Assembly: GCA_035649175.1 (NCBI GenBank)
Contig: DASRKB010000011.1
Location: forward strand, 1-64,000
Origin: SCGC-AG-212-J23 sp035649175
GTDB lineage: Bacteria; Pseudomonadota; Gammaproteobacteria; Burkholderiales; SG8-39
Direction: 5' to 3'
DNA length: 64,000 nucleotides
A model generated the notes under the pieces. It had not been told where the DNA came from and made no database searches. It saw only the letters and a list, made by a program, of their open reading frames with translations. Below, piece after piece: positions 16,918 to 25,557 of this stretch; the first letter of the stretch is position 1; every line of letters begins with the position of its first letter. Position numbers and translations under genes: made by a program.

Positions 16918-16933
16918 GTCGTCGATTGACGAC
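16918..16933. promoter_or_regulatory. Palindromic operator upstream of the ABC importer operon
   Basis: GTCGTC-GATT-GACGAC: the same 6-bp arms and spacer length as the site at 16189, both preceded by AA. It begins at the tetR stop codon and lies 52 bases before the binding-protein start, a position suited to repression of the operon promoter. Confidence 0.65.
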
Positions 16934-16985
16934 CAAGTAGCCCCTGCGATATCGTGGCTTTCCGATCAGCCAGGAGGGGGTTCCC

Positions 16986-18302
16986 ATGAAGCGGTTCGAC
17001 AGGCGCGACTTTCTCAAGTCATCCGCGGCGGCGGCGCTCGCCGGCAGCAGCACCTTCGGCGCGCTCGGGCGGGCGCTCGCGGCCGCCCCAGTCAACTTCT
17101 TCGCCTGGTCCGCGGGCGTGGACCAGGTGAAGGCGCACATCGCCGCCTTTGAGGCGAAGACCGGCATCAAGGTCAACTACGGCAATGCACCCTGGGCGCA
17201 GTACCGAGACACGCTGATCACCAAGTTCGTCGGCAAGGCGCCGCTCGACACACTCTGGGTTTCCGACGCGTGGCTGCCGGAGTGGGCGGAGGCGGGCTGG
17301 CTGGCGCCGATCGACGGGTATCCCGAGCTGCTGAAGTACAACGGCGACGTCGACGACTTCAGCACCAAGTCGATGATGTGGAAGGGCCGGCAGTACGGGC
17401 TTACCTACTACACCGACTACATGGGCTTCTTCTACGACGAGGGGATGCTGCAGAAGGCCGGCATCTCCGCGCCGCCGAAGACCTGGGACGAGGTGGTGCA
17501 GCAGTCGCGCAAGATAAAGAAGGCGGGTCTTTCCGAGTACCCGATGATGCTCTCGATGGCGCGCGAGACCTGGCTGATCGAGTTCCTGTCCGCTATGGTG
17601 TTCTCGCACGGCGGGCGTTTCGTCGACGACGGCGGCGCTGCGGTTATGCAAGACAAAAAGAAGGGCGCGCACGAGGCGCTGCGCTGGATCGTCGACGCGG
17701 TGCAGAAGCACAAGATCGTGTCCCCCGCCTGCGTGGAGATCGGCGAGCTGAACGGCCTGAAGTCGTTCACCTCGGGGCAGCACGCCTTCGCCATGCTCGG
17801 CCGCTACCGCATCCGCACGCTGAACGACCCGAAGCAGTCGCAGATCGCGCCGCGCGCGCGTCAGGCGCTCATGCCGGCCGGGCCCAACGGCAAGAACGCC
17901 ACCGTGGGCTGGAACCGCTTCTACGGGCTGACCGCCACGGCGGCGAAGGACAAGGCGAAGGCCGCGGACACGGTGAAGCTCATCGAGTGGTTCGGTGGCA
18001 AGGCGGACGGCAAGTACGCGTTCCAGAAGCTCATGTTCATGGACGTGGGCGCGGGCTTCGCGGTCAAGCCGTTGTTCAAGGACCCCGACATCATCAAGAC
18101 CTACAATGAGTTCTCGGACATCAAGATGTACGAGCGCCAACAGGCGCTCGCGCAGAAGAAGGACGTGGTCGCTCCCTGGTTCGGAGAGTGGGACGAGGTG
18201 AACGGCACGGCATGGCAGGCCGCAGTGGTCGGCAAGAGCTCCATCGAGGACGCGCTCAAGCGCTCGGCCGATACCTGGAACAAGCTGCGCCGCCGGGCCT
18301 AA
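16986..18302 (+). CDS. Sugar-type ABC transporter solute-binding protein (family 1)
   Basis: 438 residues with a Tat signal (RRDFLKSSAAAALAGSS). The mature sequence matches family 1 (MalE/UgpB-like) proteins: FEAKTGIKVNYGNAPWAQYR, LWVSDAWLPEWAEAGWLAPI, then YTDYMGFFYDEGMLQKAGI. GGAGG lies upstream of the ATG. It is the first gene of a seven-gene unit with both permeases, the ATPase and a molybdenum hydroxylase. Family 1 proteins bind sugars, polyols or other small solutes; the fused operon hints at a ligand that is later hydroxylated. Confidence 0.92.
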   Translation: MKRFDRRDFLKSSAAAALAGSSTFGALGRALAAAPVNFFAWSAGVDQVKAHIAAFEAKTGIKVNYGNAPWAQYRDTLITKFVGKAPLDTLWVSDAWLPEWAEAGWLAPIDGYPELLKYNGDVDDFSTKSMMWKGRQYGLTYYTDYMGFFYDEGMLQKAGISAPPKTWDEVVQQSRKIKKAGLSEYPMMLSMARETWLIEFLSAMVFSHGGRFVDDGGAAVMQDKKKGAHEALRWIVDAVQKHKIVSPACVEIGELNGLKSFTSGQHAFAMLGRYRIRTLNDPKQSQIAPRARQALMPAGPNGKNATVGWNRFYGLTATAAKDKAKAADTVKLIEWFGGKADGKYAFQKLMFMDVGAGFAVKPLFKDPDIIKTYNEFSDIKMYERQQALAQKKDVVAPWFGEWDEVNGTAWQAAVVGKSSIEDALKRSADTWNKLRRRA

Positions 18303-18312
18303 GAAGAAAGAG

Positions 18313-19230
18313 ATGGCCGCGAGGGTCGGCGCCCTTAGGGGACTCTTTGGGGCGCCGGTAAGCCGCTACGATCAGGCGAGCGCCCTGTGGCTGCTCGCGC
18401 CGATGCTCGGGGTGCTTCTGGTCGTGGCGGTGTTCCCGGTGCTCTACTCGCTGTGGATCAGCTTCTTCGATCTGAGGCTGACGCGCCCGCACCGCGTGCC
18501 GTTCGTCTGGTTCGAGAATTACCAGGAGATCTTCCAGGACGAGCTCTTCTGGCAATCGGTGTGGCGCAGCGCCTCGTTCACCGTCATGTCGGTCACGGCG
18601 ATCATGGCGATCGGCCTCGGGATGGCGCTGCTTCTGAACGAAGACTTCCGCGGCCGGCGGTTCCTCTCGGCGATGCTGCTCGTCCCTTGGGCCATCCCCT
18701 ACGTCGCCAACGGGCTGATGTGGAAGTGGATCTACGACTCGGGGTACGGCGCCCTGAACGGGATCCTGTTCCAGCTCGACTTCATCGACAAGTACATGGT
18801 GTGGCTCGGCGACTCGCAGAAGACGCTGTGGCTCATCGCCAACGCCTTCGTGTGGAAGGAGGTGCCGCTCGCCACCATCCTGATCCTCGTGGGCCTGAAG
18901 TCCATCCCCGCCGACCTGTACGGCGCGGCGCGCGTCGACGGCGCTAACCTCTGGGCGCGCTTCGTCCACATCACGCTGCCGTCGCTGCGGCCCGCCTTCA
19001 TGCTGGTGGTCATCTACGAGACGATGATGGCGATCCGCCACTTCGACCTCTTCTTCATCCTCACCGAAGGCGGGCCGGCGGAAGCCTCGCATGTGCTCGC
19101 CTGGCACGTCTACGTCGAGACCTTCCGGAAGCTTTCCTTCGGCACCGGCTCGGCGCTCGCCTACATCATGGCGCTGGTCACCTTTCTCCTCGCCTTCTGG
19201 CTCATCCGCACCCTGGGTCGGAAGCTGTGA
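18313..19230 (+). CDS. ABC transporter permease, MalF-like
   Basis: 305 residues with six membrane helices. The EAA coupling loop is seen as YGAARVDGANLWARFVHITL near residue 215, which contacts the ATPase. The gene begins 10 bp after the binding-protein gene and its stop overlaps the start of the second permease by 4 bp (GTGA), so the two are translationally coupled. It forms the membrane channel with the MalG-like partner. Confidence 0.92.
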   Translation: MAARVGALRGLFGAPVSRYDQASALWLLAPMLGVLLVVAVFPVLYSLWISFFDLRLTRPHRVPFVWFENYQEIFQDELFWQSVWRSASFTVMSVTAIMAIGLGMALLLNEDFRGRRFLSAMLLVPWAIPYVANGLMWKWIYDSGYGALNGILFQLDFIDKYMVWLGDSQKTLWLIANAFVWKEVPLATILILVGLKSIPADLYGAARVDGANLWARFVHITLPSLRPAFMLVVIYETMMAIRHFDLFFILTEGGPAEASHVLAWHVYVETFRKLSFGTGSALAYIMALVTFLLAFWLIRTLGRKL

Positions 19231-20120
19231 GCCGGAGAATATTCCTGTTTTTTTCCTCTCTTGTATTCTTGATTTACATTCTCGCGCCCGTCGCCTGGCT
19301 TCTGTCGTCCTCCTTCCAGGGCGAGTCGGAGATCACTTCGCGGCCGCCGCACTGGATCCCGCACGAGCCGACGCTCGAGAACTTCGCCGCGATCTTCCAG
19401 GCGCGCGACCGGCAGGTCACCTACGAGAATCGCAGGCAGGGCGACCCGGCCACCGGGGGCTTCATCCCCTCGACCGCGCGCGACCTGATTCCCTCGATGT
19501 GGAACAGCTTCGTCGTCGCCGTTTCCGTCGTGCTTCTGAATCTGCTGGTGGCCGTCCCCGCTGCCTACGCGATGGCAAAAATCCGCTTCATCGGGCGCTC
19601 GACCTCGATCTATTTCATGCTCACCACGCGCGTCATTCCCGACATCGCGCTGGTGGTGCCCTTTTTCCTCTTCATCCGCACCTTCGGGCTGCTCGACCAC
19701 CTCGGGTCGCTCGTCATCACCTACCTCGCGATCACCGTGCCCTTCAGCATCTTCATCCTGGTGAGCTACTTCGAGTCGCTGCCCGACGAGCTCGACAAGG
19801 CGGCGCGCGTGGACGGGTGCTCGCGGCTGCAGACGCTGATGCGCGTGTACCTGCCGCTCGCGCTGCCGGCGCTGGTGGCGGTGGTGCTGTTCACCTTCCT
19901 TACGAGCTGGAACGAGTTTCTGCTCGCGCTCATGTTCACGCAGACGCCGAAATCCCAGACCATGCCGATCGTCGTCGCTTCGTTCGCCTCCGACTTCACC
20001 ATCAGCTTCGCCTTCATCAACGCCGCGGGCGTGCTGGCGGTGATCCCGCCTGTGCTGATGGCCGTGATCTTCGAGCGCTACATCGTCTCCGGCCTAACCG
20101 CCGGCGCCGTGAAGGGGTAG
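19227..20120 (+). CDS. ABC transporter permease, MalG-like
   Basis: 297 residues with six membrane helices and the EAA loop ELDKAARVDGCSRLQTLMRV. The start is GTG at 19227, within GTGA shared with the stop of the upstream permease. A periplasmic segment around residues 45-85 is longer than in many MalG proteins. It pairs with the MalF-like subunit. Confidence 0.92.
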   Translation: MSRRIFLFFSSLVFLIYILAPVAWLLSSSFQGESEITSRPPHWIPHEPTLENFAAIFQARDRQVTYENRRQGDPATGGFIPSTARDLIPSMWNSFVVAVSVVLLNLLVAVPAAYAMAKIRFIGRSTSIYFMLTTRVIPDIALVVPFFLFIRTFGLLDHLGSLVITYLAITVPFSIFILVSYFESLPDELDKAARVDGCSRLQTLMRVYLPLALPALVAVVLFTFLTSWNEFLLALMFTQTPKSQTMPIVVASFASDFTISFAFINAAGVLAVIPPVLMAVIFERYIVSGLTAGAVKG

Positions 20121-20135
20121 AGGAGAGGCTAGCGC

Positions 20136-21209
20136 ATGGCCAGGATCCGCTTCGACTCGGTTGGCAAGACCTACCCCAACGGCTTCGTTGCGCTCGAGAA
20201 CCTCTCGCTCGAGATCGCCGACCGCGAGTTCGTGGTGCTGCTCGGCCCCTCGGGCTGCGGCAAGTCGACCACGCTCAACCTGATCGCGGGGCTGGAAGAC
20301 GTCACCGCGGGCTCGCTCTACTTCGACGAGACGCTCATGAACGTGATGCCGGCGCACAAGCGCGACGTCGCCATGGTGTTCCAGAGCTACGCGCTGTATC
20401 CGCACAAATCGGTGTACGAGAACATCGCCTTCGGATTGCGGATGAGGGGTTTTGAAACAAAGGAGATCGAACGGCGGGTCCGCGAAGCCGCGCGCACGCT
20501 CGAGATCGAGCCGCTCCTTGAGCGCCGTCCGCACCAGCTCTCCGGCGGGCAGCGCCAGCGCGTGGCGCTTGGCCGGGCGCTCGTGCGCCAGCCGCAGGCC
20601 TTTCTGATGGACGAGCCGCTCTCCAATCTCGACGCGGCGCTGCGCATCGCGATGCGCGCCGAGATCAAGAAGCTCCACCAGACGATGCGCACGACCTTCG
20701 TCTACGTTACGCACGATCAGGCCGAGGCGCTTACGCTCGCCGACCGCATCGTGGTGATGCGCGACGGGGTGATCCAGCAGATCGGCACGCCCGAGGAGAT
20801 CTACGACCGGCCGAGGAACACCTTTGTCGCCTCCTTCCTCGGCAATCCACCGATCAACTACCTGGACGGCGCGCTCTCGCACGACGGCAGGCGCTTCATG
20901 CGGGGCGCGCTGTCGCTGCCGGTGCCGGTTCCCATGCCGGCCCAAGCCGGCCGGCCGGTGAAGCTCGGAATCCGGGCCGAGGACGTGGATTTGCGGGGCA
21001 CCGGCGAGCAGCTCTCCGGCCGCATCTCCTCGGTGCTGCCGGTTGGCTCCGACCAGTTCCTGGGCGTCGAGCTGGACGGCGCGACGCTCTTCTTCCGCGT
21101 GGGGCGCGAGGTGCGCGCGCGCGAGGGCGAGAGCATCTCGCTGCCGGTCAACGCAGGCCGCCTGCAGGTCTTCGACGCCGTCTCCGGCGCGAGCCTCCTC
21201 TGGCAATGA
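20136..21209 (+). CDS. ABC transporter ATP-binding protein, MalK/UgpC type
   Basis: 357 residues. Walker A GPSGCGKST at 37-45, Q-loop in VFQSYALYPH, signature LSGGQRQ near 135-141, Walker B AFLMDEP and the switch His in YVTHDQAE. A C-terminal MOP/TOBE-like domain (about 235-357) is present, as in MalK and UgpC. Its stop overlaps the start of the next gene by 4 bp (ATGA), which couples the importer to the hydroxylase medium subunit. Confidence 0.93.
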   Translation: MARIRFDSVGKTYPNGFVALENLSLEIADREFVVLLGPSGCGKSTTLNLIAGLEDVTAGSLYFDETLMNVMPAHKRDVAMVFQSYALYPHKSVYENIAFGLRMRGFETKEIERRVREAARTLEIEPLLERRPHQLSGGQRQRVALGRALVRQPQAFLMDEPLSNLDAALRIAMRAEIKKLHQTMRTTFVYVTHDQAEALTLADRIVVMRDGVIQQIGTPEEIYDRPRNTFVASFLGNPPINYLDGALSHDGRRFMRGALSLPVPVPMPAQAGRPVKLGIRAEDVDLRGTGEQLSGRISSVLPVGSDQFLGVELDGATLFFRVGREVRAREGESISLPVNAGRLQVFDAVSGASLLWQ

Positions 21210-22015
21210 AGCCGGCACCCTTCCGCTACCACCGCCCGCAGTCGCTGGGGGAAGCACTGGAAATGCTCTCAAGCGAAGGCGCGAAGCTCATTGCCGGCGG
21301 GCAAAGCCTTGCGCCGATGATGAATATGCGGCTGGTCAGCCCGACCGAGCTCGTCGACCTGAACGGCATCGAGGGCTTGGACCGTATCCAGGAATCCGCA
21401 GGTTTCGTCGAGATCGGCGCCATGACGCGTCACCAGGCGCTGGCGAGCTCTTCTCTGGTCAGGTCCTTCTGCCCTTTGCTGGCCGAGGCGGCCGGCACCA
21501 TCGGCCACTATGCGATCCGCACGCGCGGAACGCTGGGCGGCTCGCTGGCGCACGCGGATCCGGCGGCGCAGATCCCGCTCGTCGCCGTCACCCTCGGGGC
21601 GCAGATGGTAGTCAAGGACAGGCGCGGCGAGCGAATCGTTCCGGCCGCGGAGTTCTTCCTCTCGCTCATGACCACCACGCTCGCGCCCGACGAGATCGTC
21701 GTCGCCGCGCGCTTCCCGAAGGCTCCGGCCGGCGCGCGGCACGCCTACGAGCAGTTCAGCCGCCGCAGTGGGGACTTCGCCATCGTCGCCGTTGCTGCAG
21801 TACTTGATGAAAAAGCTCTTCATATCGGCGTGGGCGGCGCCGAGGACAAGCCTTTGGTCTTCAGGCAAGCGGCGACGGACGCCGTGTCCCTGGCGAGGAA
21901 GATCCGCGATGCGGTCGAGCCCGCGGAGAACCCGCGCGTGCCGGCGATCTACCGCCGCGAGCTGGTCGAAATCCTGGTCAAGCGGGCAGTTGCGCGATGC
22001 TCGAGCTCGAGCTGA
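21206..22015 (+). CDS. Molybdenum hydroxylase FAD subunit (CoxM/XdhB type)
   Basis: 269 residues. The two FAD pyrophosphate-binding motifs of the family are present: AGGQSLAPMMNMRL near 31-44 and TRGTLGGSLAHADPAA near 108. It begins KPAPFRYHRPQSLGEAL, as CoxM-like proteins do. It passes electrons between the 2Fe-2S subunit and an acceptor. The start overlaps the ABC ATPase stop (ATGA) and the end overlaps the 2Fe-2S subunit by 19 bp. Confidence 0.92.
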   Translation: MKPAPFRYHRPQSLGEALEMLSSEGAKLIAGGQSLAPMMNMRLVSPTELVDLNGIEGLDRIQESAGFVEIGAMTRHQALASSSLVRSFCPLLAEAAGTIGHYAIRTRGTLGGSLAHADPAAQIPLVAVTLGAQMVVKDRRGERIVPAAEFFLSLMTTTLAPDEIVVAARFPKAPAGARHAYEQFSRRSGDFAIVAVAAVLDEKALHIGVGGAEDKPLVFRQAATDAVSLARKIRDAVEPAENPRVPAIYRRELVEILVKRAVARCSSSS

Positions 22016-22461
22016 CGGTCAACGGCGAGCGCCATGCCGTGCGCGTCGAGCCGCGCAAGCTCCTCTGTGACGTGCTGCGCGAAGATTGCCGGCTGACCGG
22101 CACGCACGTGGGCTGCGAGCATGGCGTGTGCGGCGCGTGCACGGTGCTGATCGACGGCAGGCCGGCGCGCTCCTGCCTGATCTATGCCGCGCAGATGCCG
22201 GGTCACGAGATCACCACCATCGAGGCGGTGGCGAAGGCGGGGACGCTCTCGGCGCTCCAGCAGGCGCTGCACGAGTCGCACGGGCTGCAGTGCGGGTTCT
22301 GCACGCCCGGCATCGTCATGACCTTCGAGGCCTACCTGAAGGAGAACCCACGCCCCACGCCGGAAGAGGTACGCGAAGCGCTTTCGGGGAACCTCTGCCG
22401 CTGCACCGGCTACCACAATATCGTGCAGGCAATCCTGAAAGCCGCGGATGCCAAAGGCTAG
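21997..22461 (+). CDS. Molybdenum hydroxylase 2Fe-2S subunit (CoxS type)
   Basis: 154 residues. The plant-ferredoxin-type cluster is bound by Cys40, Cys45, Cys48 and Cys60 (CEHGVCGAC...C). The second cluster is bound by Cys99, Cys102, Cys134 and Cys136 (CGFC...NLCRCTGYH). All eight Cys are intact. It shuttles electrons from the molybdenum centre to FAD. The gene overlaps both neighbours. Confidence 0.95.
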   Translation: MLELELTVNGERHAVRVEPRKLLCDVLREDCRLTGTHVGCEHGVCGACTVLIDGRPARSCLIYAAQMPGHEITTIEAVAKAGTLSALQQALHESHGLQCGFCTPGIVMTFEAYLKENPRPTPEEVREALSGNLCRCTGYHNIVQAILKAADAKG

Positions 22462-24802
22462 GTTCCGCCATATCGGCGCGCCGCTCGCGCGCAAGGAGGA
22501 CCTGCGCCTGCTCACCGGGCATGGCCGCTACGTCGAGGACATCGAGATCCCGGGCGCGCTGCATGCCTGCTTTGTCCGGTCCCCTCACCCTCACGCGCAT
22601 GTGAGAAAGATAGATCTTGGCGAGGCGAAGAAAATGCCCGGTGTCGTCGCCGTCTACACCGGGGCCGAGGTGAACCAGTGGACGACCCCGCTGCGCATGG
22701 CGCCGCCCATCGAGGGGCTGCTGCCGGTGGAGATGACCACGCTCCCCGTCGACAAGGTGCGCTTCCAGGGCGACCCGGTGGCCTGCGTCATCGCCACGAG
22801 CCGCTACCTCGCCGAGGATGCTGCGGAGAAGGTCGAGGTCGACTACGAGCCGCTGCCTGCGGTTGCGGACCTCTTCCAGGCCTTGCGTGAGAATGCTCCG
22901 AAGGTCGACGCGTCGCTTCCTTCCAATCAGGTGTCCCTTCAGAAGTTTTCCGCTGGAGACGTAGAAGCGCGGAAGCGGGAAGCATTCAAGGTGGTTGAGC
23001 GCGAGTTTCACCAGAACCGCCTCACGCACCTGCCCATCGAGACGCGCGGCCTCGCGGCCCTATGGGACGAGGGGCGCCAGCACCTTACCGTGCACGTTGG
23101 CAACCAGGTGCCGCATCCGTACCGCTCGCAGCTCGCCGCGCGCATGCGGCTTTCAGAGTCGCAGGTGACGGTGGTGTCGCCAGACGTCGGCGGCGGCTTC
23201 GGCCAGAAGATCGCCCTCTACCGAGAGGAGCTTACCGTGTGCGCCGCGAGCCGCGCCCTCAGGCGCCCGGTGCGCTGGCGCGAGGACCGAATGGAGAACT
23301 TGCTCGCTTCGAGTCATGCGCGCGAGGACAGCTGCCGCACGCGCGCCGCGGTGACGAAGGAGGGAAGGCTGCTCGGGCTGGAGCTTGAAATCCTCGAGGA
23401 CTTTGGCGCCTACTGCTTCTATCCGGCGAACTACCTCGCGCGCGTCGTGGCGATGATCCTTACCGGCCCATACAAGGTGCGCGACTACGCCTTCGAAGTG
23501 AAGGTGGTCCTCACAAACAAGTGCGGTAACGGGCCGATGCGTGCCCCGATGGCCATCACGAGCTGGCTGATCGAGGGCACCATGGACGCCATCGCCCGTG
23601 AGCTCGGGCTCGACGTACTGCAGGTGCGCCGACTAAACATGGTCGAGACGAGCGAGCTTCCCTATGCCATGCCCACCGGCGAGATCATCCGCGACATCAC
23701 GCCGCGCGAGACGCTGGAAGGAGCGGTGAAGGCGATGGGCTACGAGGGTTTTCGCCAGCGCCAGGCGAGCGCGCGCAAGACCGGGCGCCACCTCGGCATC
23801 GGCTTCTGCTCGGTGGTCGAGTCGACTACCTACGGATCGAAGTTCTACAAGGCGGCTGGCATTCCGGGCTCGGGGCATGAGGCGGCGTGGCTGCGCATCG
23901 AGCCGAGCGGCGCGGTGAATGCTTCGGTGGGCCTGGGCGCGAGCGGGCAGGGCTACGAGACTGCGTTCGCGCAGGTGGCGGCCGAGGGCCTGGGCGTCGA
24001 GCCCTCGCAAGTGCGGGTGCTGATGGGCAACACCGACGTCGCGCCCTACGGCATGGGAAGTCGCGGTGCGCGCGGCGGCACGGCGGGCGGCACCGCCATC
24101 TTCCTTGCGGCGCGCGAGGCGAACGAGAAAGTGCTCGCCATCGCGGCCAAGATGCTCGGCTACGACTCCGCCGAGGGGTTGCACCTCGTCGACGGGTGCG
24201 TCGAGCGCGAGATCCTCGGCGAGCGTGTGAAGACCGACCTCACGCTCGCGCAGATCGCGCGCACCGCATACCTCGATCCCACCGCGCTGCCCCCCGGCAT
24301 GGCACCGGGCCTGGACTTCTCGAAGACCTACGACCCGCCGCCGATGACCTACTCCAACGCCTGTCACGCCTGCGAGGTCGAACTCGACATCGAGACCGGC
24401 GCGTTGAAGATCCTGCGCTACGTCGTCGCCGAGGACTGTGGGCAGGTCCTCAACCCGACCGTCGTCGAGGGGCAGCAGCACGGGGCGATCGCCATGGGCC
24501 TCTCGGGCGCCTTGCTCGAGCACATGCGCTACGACGAGAACGCCAACAACATCACCGGTTCGCTCGCCGACTACCTCGTCGCCACCTCCACCGACCTGCC
24601 GGACTTCGAGGTCATTCCGATGCACACCCGAAGCAGCGGCAATCCCGTGGGCACCAAGGGCATGGCCGAGGGCGGCGTGATGGGCGCAGTGGGCGTGATC
24701 ATGAGCGCGGTCAACGACGCCTTGGCGCCGTTCGGAGTGGTGGCCGACCGCCAGCCCCTCAGCCCCGACTACCTGAGATCTCTTCTGCGAGGACGCGCTT
24801 AG
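22448..24802 (+). CDS. Molybdenum hydroxylase large subunit (CoxL/XdhA type)
   Basis: 784 residues. It begins with the family pattern IGAPLARKEDLRLLTGHGRY and contains DVGGGFGQK and the C-terminal GTKGMAEGGVMGA with the base Glu of molybdenum hydroxylases. The active-site loop typical of form I CO dehydrogenase (AYRCSFR) is absent; GNGPMRAPMA stands at the equivalent region, so CO oxidation is unlikely. The enzyme probably hydroxylates an aromatic or N-heterocyclic compound or an aldehyde. The last 44 bp overlap the convergent CMD gene. Confidence 0.92.
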   Translation: MPKARFRHIGAPLARKEDLRLLTGHGRYVEDIEIPGALHACFVRSPHPHAHVRKIDLGEAKKMPGVVAVYTGAEVNQWTTPLRMAPPIEGLLPVEMTTLPVDKVRFQGDPVACVIATSRYLAEDAAEKVEVDYEPLPAVADLFQALRENAPKVDASLPSNQVSLQKFSAGDVEARKREAFKVVEREFHQNRLTHLPIETRGLAALWDEGRQHLTVHVGNQVPHPYRSQLAARMRLSESQVTVVSPDVGGGFGQKIALYREELTVCAASRALRRPVRWREDRMENLLASSHAREDSCRTRAAVTKEGRLLGLELEILEDFGAYCFYPANYLARVVAMILTGPYKVRDYAFEVKVVLTNKCGNGPMRAPMAITSWLIEGTMDAIARELGLDVLQVRRLNMVETSELPYAMPTGEIIRDITPRETLEGAVKAMGYEGFRQRQASARKTGRHLGIGFCSVVESTTYGSKFYKAAGIPGSGHEAAWLRIEPSGAVNASVGLGASGQGYETAFAQVAAEGLGVEPSQVRVLMGNTDVAPYGMGSRGARGGTAGGTAIFLAAREANEKVLAIAAKMLGYDSAEGLHLVDGCVEREILGERVKTDLTLAQIARTAYLDPTALPPGMAPGLDFSKTYDPPPMTYSNACHACEVELDIETGALKILRYVVAEDCGQVLNPTVVEGQQHGAIAMGLSGALLEHMRYDENANNITGSLADYLVATSTDLPDFEVIPMHTRSSGNPVGTKGMAEGGVMGAVGVIMSAVNDALAPFGVVADRQPLSPDYLRSLLRGRA

Positions 24803-25178
24803 CGACGTGGAAGCCGTCGAGCGCCGCCGGCGCTCCGCAGTACACGGCACCGTGCAGCAAGAGCTCCTTGATCTCGTCCTTCGTGATGCCGTTGCGCAGG
24901 GCCGCGCGAAGGTGGATCTCCAGCTCGCGCGGCCGGTTCAGGGCGAAGATCATCGACAGGCTCATGATCGAGCGGATCTTGAGCGGCAGCTTGCCGCGCG
25001 CCCAGCTCGCGCCCCAGCCGTGCTCGGTGACGTAGTGCTGCAGGTCGATGGTGAAGGCGTCGGCGTCGCGGAAGGCGCGCTCGACGTATTCCCCGCCCAT
25101 CCAGCGCCGGCGTATCTTGAGTCCTTCGGTGTAGGCCCTGCTTTTTCGGGCAGGGGCGTTGCGCGCGCGTCTAGCCAT
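24759..25178 (-). CDS. Carboxymuconolactone decarboxylase (CMD) family protein
   Basis: 139 residues. The CMD core is clear: LPLKIRSIMSLSMIFALN, then ELEIHLRAALRNGITKDEI and LLHGAVYCGAPAALDGFHVA. Only one Cys is present, so it is a decarboxylase-like rather than an AhpD-like member. The start at 25178 overlaps the VOC gene stop by 8 bp (ATGGCTAG); ATG 25190 is an alternative. It is the last gene of a three-gene catabolic unit. The true PcaC reaction is unproven. Confidence 0.85.
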   Translation of the reverse strand: MARRARNAPARKSRAYTEGLKIRRRWMGGEYVERAFRDADAFTIDLQHYVTEHGWGASWARGKLPLKIRSIMSLSMIFALNRPRELEIHLRAALRNGITKDEIKELLLHGAVYCGAPAALDGFHVAKRVLAEEISGSRG

Positions 25179-25557
25179 CGGCTGCTCCATAAGGTCGAGT
25201 GATGATCTCCAGGATATTTCCCGAGGGGTCCTTGAAGTAGACGCCGCGGCCGCCGTCGTGGCGGTTGATCTGGCCCTTTTGCTTGAGCATGGGGTCGGCC
25301 CACCAGTCGAGGCCACGTGCCTTGACGCGGCCGAAGATCTGGTCGAACTCGCCTTCCGTCACGAGGAAGGCGTAGTGCTGGACCTGGATCTCCTCGTCGG
25401 TTTCGAGCACGGCGAGGGTCACCTCGTTCGCCGTCTCGACGTCGAGGAAGGGGCCGAAGGGCACGGGCTTGGGCAGGCCGAACACCTCGGAGTAGAAGTC
25501 GGCGGAGGCGCGCTTGTCGCGGGCGTGGACGATGGTGTGGTTCAGCTTGACCGGCAT
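25171..25557 (-). CDS. VOC-family (glyoxalase/dioxygenase fold) protein
   Basis: 128 residues in two beta-alpha-beta-beta-beta modules. Putative metal ligands are His in LNHTIVHARD, His in VQHYAFLV and Glu in PSGNILEI. Members are ring-cleaving dioxygenases, lyases or isomerases. It lies between the amidohydrolase and CMD genes with overlaps at both ends (16 and 8 bp), which suggests a shared pathway for a ring-derived acid. Confidence 0.85.
   Translation of the reverse strand: MPVKLNHTIVHARDKRASADFYSEVFGLPKPVPFGPFLDVETANEVTLAVLETDEEIQVQHYAFLVTEGEFDQIFGRVKARGLDWWADPMLKQKGQINRHDGGRGVYFKDPSGNILEIITRPYGAADG

Noticed and set aside
22083..22180. Possible CO dehydrogenase assignment for the hydroxylase
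   Set aside because: The large subunit lacks the AYRCSFR active-site loop of form I enzymes, so only the general family is called.
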